This document shows, piece after piece, positions 58,509 through 64,000 of a stretch of 64,000 nucleotides of DNA (its first letter is position 1; each line of letters starts with the position of its first letter). A program made the position numbers and the translations under genes. Source of the DNA: Neolentinus lepideus HHB14362 ss-1 (Eukaryota; Basidiomycota; Agaricomycetes; Gloeophyllales; Gloeophyllaceae); NCBI GenBank assembly GCA_001632425.1, contig KV425552.1, positions 600,204-664,203 on the forward strand, in the 5' to 3' direction. The notes under the pieces are model-generated. The model did not search any database. It was not told the DNA's origin and was given only the letters and a program-made list of their open reading frames with translations.

Positions 58509-58858
58509 GTGTTAAGAGTCAGTCTAATTGTGCTGATGTTGCCCGGAATTGCAACCTGTCCGTATGACGATAGAAAGACCATGACTCGATATCGTTACAG
58601 CTGCTCCAGGAACGTCCAGGGAGACATGGTTTGGAAATATCATTATCAGTCTTGCGAGAAATGCATCAACTTGAATGAACCCTCAGCCGAGGTGACACCG
58701 AGTCACGCTCACGTGCGCGGCGTTTACGCTTGGACGCGTCCGAGTCTTTGCTCAATCTTTGTTTGCGACCACAACGACCGATACGTGTCTGGCGTTGCGT
58801 ATCGCTTCATTAAATTGGCAGAAGAGCCGCACGGCTGCTTTTGTTTCATTCGAAAAGC
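58509..58858. other. Promoter region of the remodeler gene
   Basis: About 350 bases between the tRNA and the SNF2-family gene. No gene seen; plus-strand open frame here is not supported. Confidence 0.45.
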
Positions 58859-61800
58859 ATGTCTGAACCCTCGTCTCCGTATCTCGATACGAGCCTTCCC
58901 TCCACATCTTCGGCGGCAAGTCCTATGTCCAGCACACCTGCCACGTCGCCGCCTCCTGACGAAGTTGAGGAAATCAAGGAAGAAGAAATTGAGGTAGGCC
59001 CTACCCAGTACTATGACCGCTATAGTGGTAGACGGCTGCATCTCTCGCTAGCAGGAATCCGACGCAATGGCTGAAGAGTCTGTGGCGCGGATTCAAGATA
59101 TGGTAAGTGTAACTCAAACCAACCCGCAAACAGCATACTGAGATAGTACATTTTATGTGCATCAGCCTCTAGACGAACGCTATACACGCTTAGAAAACCT
59201 GCTGGAAAAGTCGGCGATCTATGCTACGCTTCTCAAGCAGAGGATAGACTTGGCCAAGACGCAAGCATCGAGAGATTCCGCGTCTACTTCGCCTGCGCCA
59301 CCTTCCACCAAGCTAAACTCAAAGACATTGAGGAAGGGGAAAGTGAAAGGGAGGAAACGGTGCCTTGCTGTTGACTCGGACTCTGACTCTGACGCCACTT
59401 CGTCGAAGCGTCCAAGGTTGTCTGTTGAAGCTCAGACAGAGGACGGAGCTCAGGGTGCCGGTGATGATGACACGCATACAAAGTTCACCCAGCCAGCCCT
59501 TGTCACGGGCGCCAAACTGAAAGACTACCAACTCGAAGGCGTCGCGTGGATGGCGGGACTATTTGACAACGGTATTAGTGGCATTTTAGGTGCGTCAGCT
59601 TCGCTATCTTAGTCAGGATACCATACTGAATTTCTTTTTACCTTGATTCTAGCGGACGAGATGGGTTTAGGTAAGGTACGTATGCAAGTTCCAGCTCCGT
59701 CTTATCCTTCCTAAACTCATATACACAGACCCTCCAAACAATCGCCTTCTCCGCTTACATCCGCGACAAAATCAACGGACCCTTCCTTGTCGTCTGTCCG
59801 CTCAGCGTCCTGCACAACTGGGTCGCGGAATACCAGCGCTTCGCTCCCGGGGTGCGTAAGACTAACATAAACATCCTTCCAACTCCATGTCCATTGTGTT
59901 CTGCTCCTCTTCTGGTCCCCTTCGCCCTCTTTGATGTCTCTCCACCCTTGCCTCATACGCTCTTTTTATCCGCCGTTATTCGTATTTGAGCTTGTCTGAT
60001 ATGCCTTGCGATCGTGCAACAGATCCCGGTATGCATGTATCACGGCACGCCGGCCGAACGCGCAGAATTACGTCGCACTGCGCTCGTACCCCCGTCTAAT
60101 ACCGACGCGCCTGACTTTTCGGTTAACTCAAAGGGGAAGGGCCGCGCAAAAGGCAAAGGGAAGGCATCTGGCGCGAAGAGCAAGGCTGGCGCCAATGTGA
60201 AGAAACGCTCGGCGAAAGGGAAGGCAGCAGTGTCGACGAGGAGCACGCGCGGTAGGAATGCCGTCGAGGTCGAAAGTGAAGATGAGAAAGAGGTACAGGA
60301 GACGATGCAGGTGGACGACGACGAAAAAGAGAAGGACAAAGAGGACGGCAACGGAGATAAACCAGCAGAAGAGAACGAGGAGGAGCCGCCACCGCCGGAA
60401 AAGGGCGAGTGGGGCAATTTTCCCGTCGTGGTCACAACCTATGAGTTACTGATCAAAGACCAGAAGTTCTTGAGCCAGTATAAGTGGGGATTTATTGTTG
60501 TGGACGAGGGTCAAAGGTTGAAGAATTTCGATTGTCGGTGAGTACCATCTGGTTTGATGGTTAGCCGAAGACGTGTGATTGATGTGACAATGATTAGGCT
60601 GATGAAGGAGATCAAGAAGTATGAAAGTGCTGGAAGGATTGTGTTGACTGGAACACCGCTGCAGGTAAGTTGGCGACAGAGTGGCCACTTGAGGTGGTTC
60701 GTTAACTTTGTCCTGGCATAGAATAACCTTGCAGAATTGTGGTCACTGCTGAACTTCATCCTCCCCACGCTCTTCGATAACCTCGATTACTTCCAGCAAT
60801 GGTACGCGCTTACCCTTTTGTCTCGCCCTCTCAGAGCCTGAAGTTCTTTAGGTTCAACCTCACCAATTTACAAGATCACATCTCTGCTGAGCGCGCAGAG
60901 GGCATCATCGCGCGCCTGCATGCGACGCTGAAGCCCTTCCTCCTGCGACGTACCAAGGCCGACGTCGAGGTTGGGCTGAACCTGCCACCAAAGAAGGAGT
61001 ACGTGATATACGTTGGTCTCAGTGAGAGGCAGAAGGAGCTCTACGATGCGATCATTAATGGTGGCCTGAGACGATTGCTCGTGCAGAAGAAAAACGGTGA
61101 GAAGATGGACGTGAAGGGTGGAAAGGAGGGCGAGGGAAGAAGGTTGAGGAGTGCGAAAGAAAAGGAAAAGGAGAGGAAGCAAGGGAAGGGGAAGAAGAGA
61201 GAGAAGAAGGGTAAGGCGACGGAGAAGTTTGATGTTCTGGATGGGGATGATGATGAGTATTTCGAACGGTTGGAGAGGGGCGAATTCCAGAGTGAGGTGT
61301 ATGGGCGTAAGGAGAAGAGTACCGAGGACATGGGAAGGGAGTGGCAGTTGAAGTCAGCCTGTGGGTGCAGTCCCCCACTTGCTCAATGTCGGATACTAAC
61401 GGTGATATGATTACAGTACGCCAAGTCAACAACCTGCGACTCCAAAACATTATCATGCAGCTCCGCAAAGCCTGCTCACATCCCTACCTCTTCGACTGGC
61501 CCTTGGACCCGCACACTCAGGCGCCCATCGCGAATCAAGATCTCGTGAACGCCAGCAGCAAGATGATGCTGCTTGAGCGGCTCTTAGAGGAGCTATTTCG
61601 CGATGGCCACAAAGTTCTAATCTTCAGCCAGTTCACGACCATGCTTGACATTATTGAGGCATGGGCAAGCGATTGCAAGGGATGGAACCTTTGTAGGATC
61701 GACGGATCCACGGCACCTGATCAACGTCGTGACGAGATGGAGCGTTTCCAGAGCGGTGGAGATGCGTCTGATGCACCGCGGTTGTTCCTGCTCAGTACAC

Positions 61801-62442
61801 GGGCTGGAGGGCTTGGCATCAATTTAACCGCAGCGGATACAGTCATATTCTACGACCAAGACTGGGTGAGTAGGAACGGCTCTTTATTCTTGAGTAAAAA
61901 TTAAAAGACCTCCTTGTGCAGAACCCTCAGATGGATATCCAAGCTCAGGATCGTGCCCATCGTATCGGACAAACCAAACCAGTCCTGATTTTTCGCATGG
62001 TGACGCAGAACACCATAGAGACAAAGATTATGCAGAGGGCGTCTGCGAAACGCCAACTCGAGGCGCTGGTCATCGCCAAAGGTGCGTCCGATATCCTTAC
62101 CTTGCTGTGACATGCAAGTTGACATCATGTTCAGGCAAATACAAAAATCCCACTGGTGCCGCAACGAAGAGCTCGACCAGTCTTGCTGAACTCGCTGTGA
62201 ACATGCTGGAAATCGAGGGGTCGCATGTAAACATTGCTAATCCCTCTTTCGCGGCTACGGTGATCAGCGACGAGGATCTGGATATGCTGCTCGATCGTAG
62301 TCCTGAGGTGTTCGAGCAGCGTGCGAGCGGATGGAACTCTAAGGAGGGTAAGCAACAAGGCGCTAAGTTTGCTGTGTACAGTGGATCCGTGGAGGGCGGG
62401 AGTGAGGTTCTGGCTGGCATGTTAGGCGAGAGGATGGAGTAA
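58859..62442 (+). CDS. IRC5: SNF2-family chromatin remodeler, LSH/DDM1/Irc5 type
   Basis: Twelve exons: 58859-58993, 59055-59102, 59166-59589, 59653-59675, 59729-59851, 60023-60537, 60598-60664, 60722-60801, 60852-61360, 61417-61865, 61922-62081 and 62135-62442, 946 residues. Helicase motifs in order: [34 protein letters not shown], Ia [47 protein letters not shown], then [41 protein letters not shown] and [33 protein letters not shown] points to the LSH group, which moves nucleosomes and supports DNA methylation or cohesion. A lysine/glutamate-rich insert of about 110 residues separates motifs Ia and II, and a second basic insert precedes the C lobe. Motif II has Gln where DEGH/DEAH is usual. 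Confidence 0.92.
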
Positions 62443-62916
62443 TCACCCACCAATTTCCGTTCACCTCATCCTCAGCCCGCGGATTTCTTGATTAGAACAT
62501 CTAGCGGGTGAATTACAGTTTATCAGGGTGTAGATATAATGTATTATTATTGTATATTTGCGCGCTTCTTACGTCTTGGATAATGTCTGAGTCTCGAATA
62601 TGAACTCATGAGGCTGGTGAAAAAATTCGTCGGAGTGCCTTCGAGCTTCGGAAATATTCGAAATGCAGTGGGTGGGGACACAATCGTTCGTCGCAGTCTT
62701 GGCGTTGATCTCATCTTTCAACTTCACACACAACACAACTTTCGACGTTGTAAACTTCGCTTTGTATTGAAAATAAGAGTGCGTACGATTACCGGTACCA
62801 AATGCAGCTAGTGGAGACATAATGCAAGACTAACGAGACAGACATAATGCGAGACGAGAGTGGACGACGAAAAAGAATACAAGAATGCAGAAGACGTACA
62901 AATGCGTGTTCGGTGT
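62443..62916. other. Convergent intergenic region
   Basis: 3' regions of the remodeler and CDK1 genes. No gene seen. Confidence 0.5.
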
Positions 62917-63717
<801 letters not shown>

Positions 63718-64000
63718 CTGTCAGAGAAACATCAGCGCCCGTGTCCCTCATATTGTCCATGTTTGTCGTGGAGCAGAATATTGTAGACATAGAGCGGAAA
63801 GGAAGTTGAGTCAATAGCCAACGACACAAGGTGACGCCACACCGCTTCTCCTACGGTTGCATCCACGCATAGGCCAGAGACACTAGTGAGGATATCCAAT
63901 TGCATGTTCGATACTCGACATGAGAGCTCTTCGGCAGATTGAATTGTCCGACAAGGATAAGCGGCATCATGTCACGTGACTGACGCGTCTCACGCGTGGC

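Overview
This window reads as nuclear DNA of a filamentous basidiomycete, most likely an Agaricomycete (inference). Genes are dense on both strands and split by many 45-70 nt GT-AG introns. Several proteins are of types typical of mushroom-forming fungi: a PriB-like Zn2Cys6 regulator, a terpene-synthase-like gene, an F-box protein and a DUF6534-like membrane protein. I spliced the genes by hand from frame continuity, splice signals and family resemblance, so exon ends are predictions. Positions 12104-13063 are unsequenced (N).

Layout. 1-6.3 kb is accessory: the start of a possible transposon-type zinc-motif protein at the left edge, a frameshifted F-box gene, an atypical short-chain dehydrogenase (SDR copy A), two blocks of 10-bp phased repeats and a broken HxxxD acyltransferase. 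7.9-11.6 kb has a complete copper amine oxidase and convergent LTO1. 11.8-13.2 kb holds a perfect palindrome and a gap flanked by inverted repeats. 13.8-21.8 kb is mostly housekeeping: a Whi2-like BTB protein, MED25 and ATG22. 22-24.9 kb is AT-rich and decayed, with a DUF6534-like pseudogene and a 340-bp MITE-like element. 25-32 kb carries an alpha/beta hydrolase, a sugar transporter and SDR copy B, which has exactly the same nine exon lengths as copy A. 32-35 kb has no recognisable gene. 35-46.3 kb has the 20-exon PriB-like regulator, GPI13/PIG-O and a terpene synthase with damaged active-site motifs. 46.6-64 kb has a single-pass membrane protein, a small surface protein, a PIN-domain protein, an aldo-keto reductase, a tRNA-Gly with a short intron, an LSH/IRC5 chromatin remodeler and the C-terminal part of CDK1.

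Functionally it is a mosaic of conserved cell-biology genes (iron-sulfur adaptor LTO1, Mediator, autophagy, GPI anchors, chromatin, cell cycle) separated by islands of fast-evolving or broken genes and repeats. I see no convincing multi-gene biosynthetic or defence system. The most unusual signals are the SDR pair, five predicted GC-AG introns among about 98 resolved, the 10-bp phased repeat blocks, and several genes caught while decaying.
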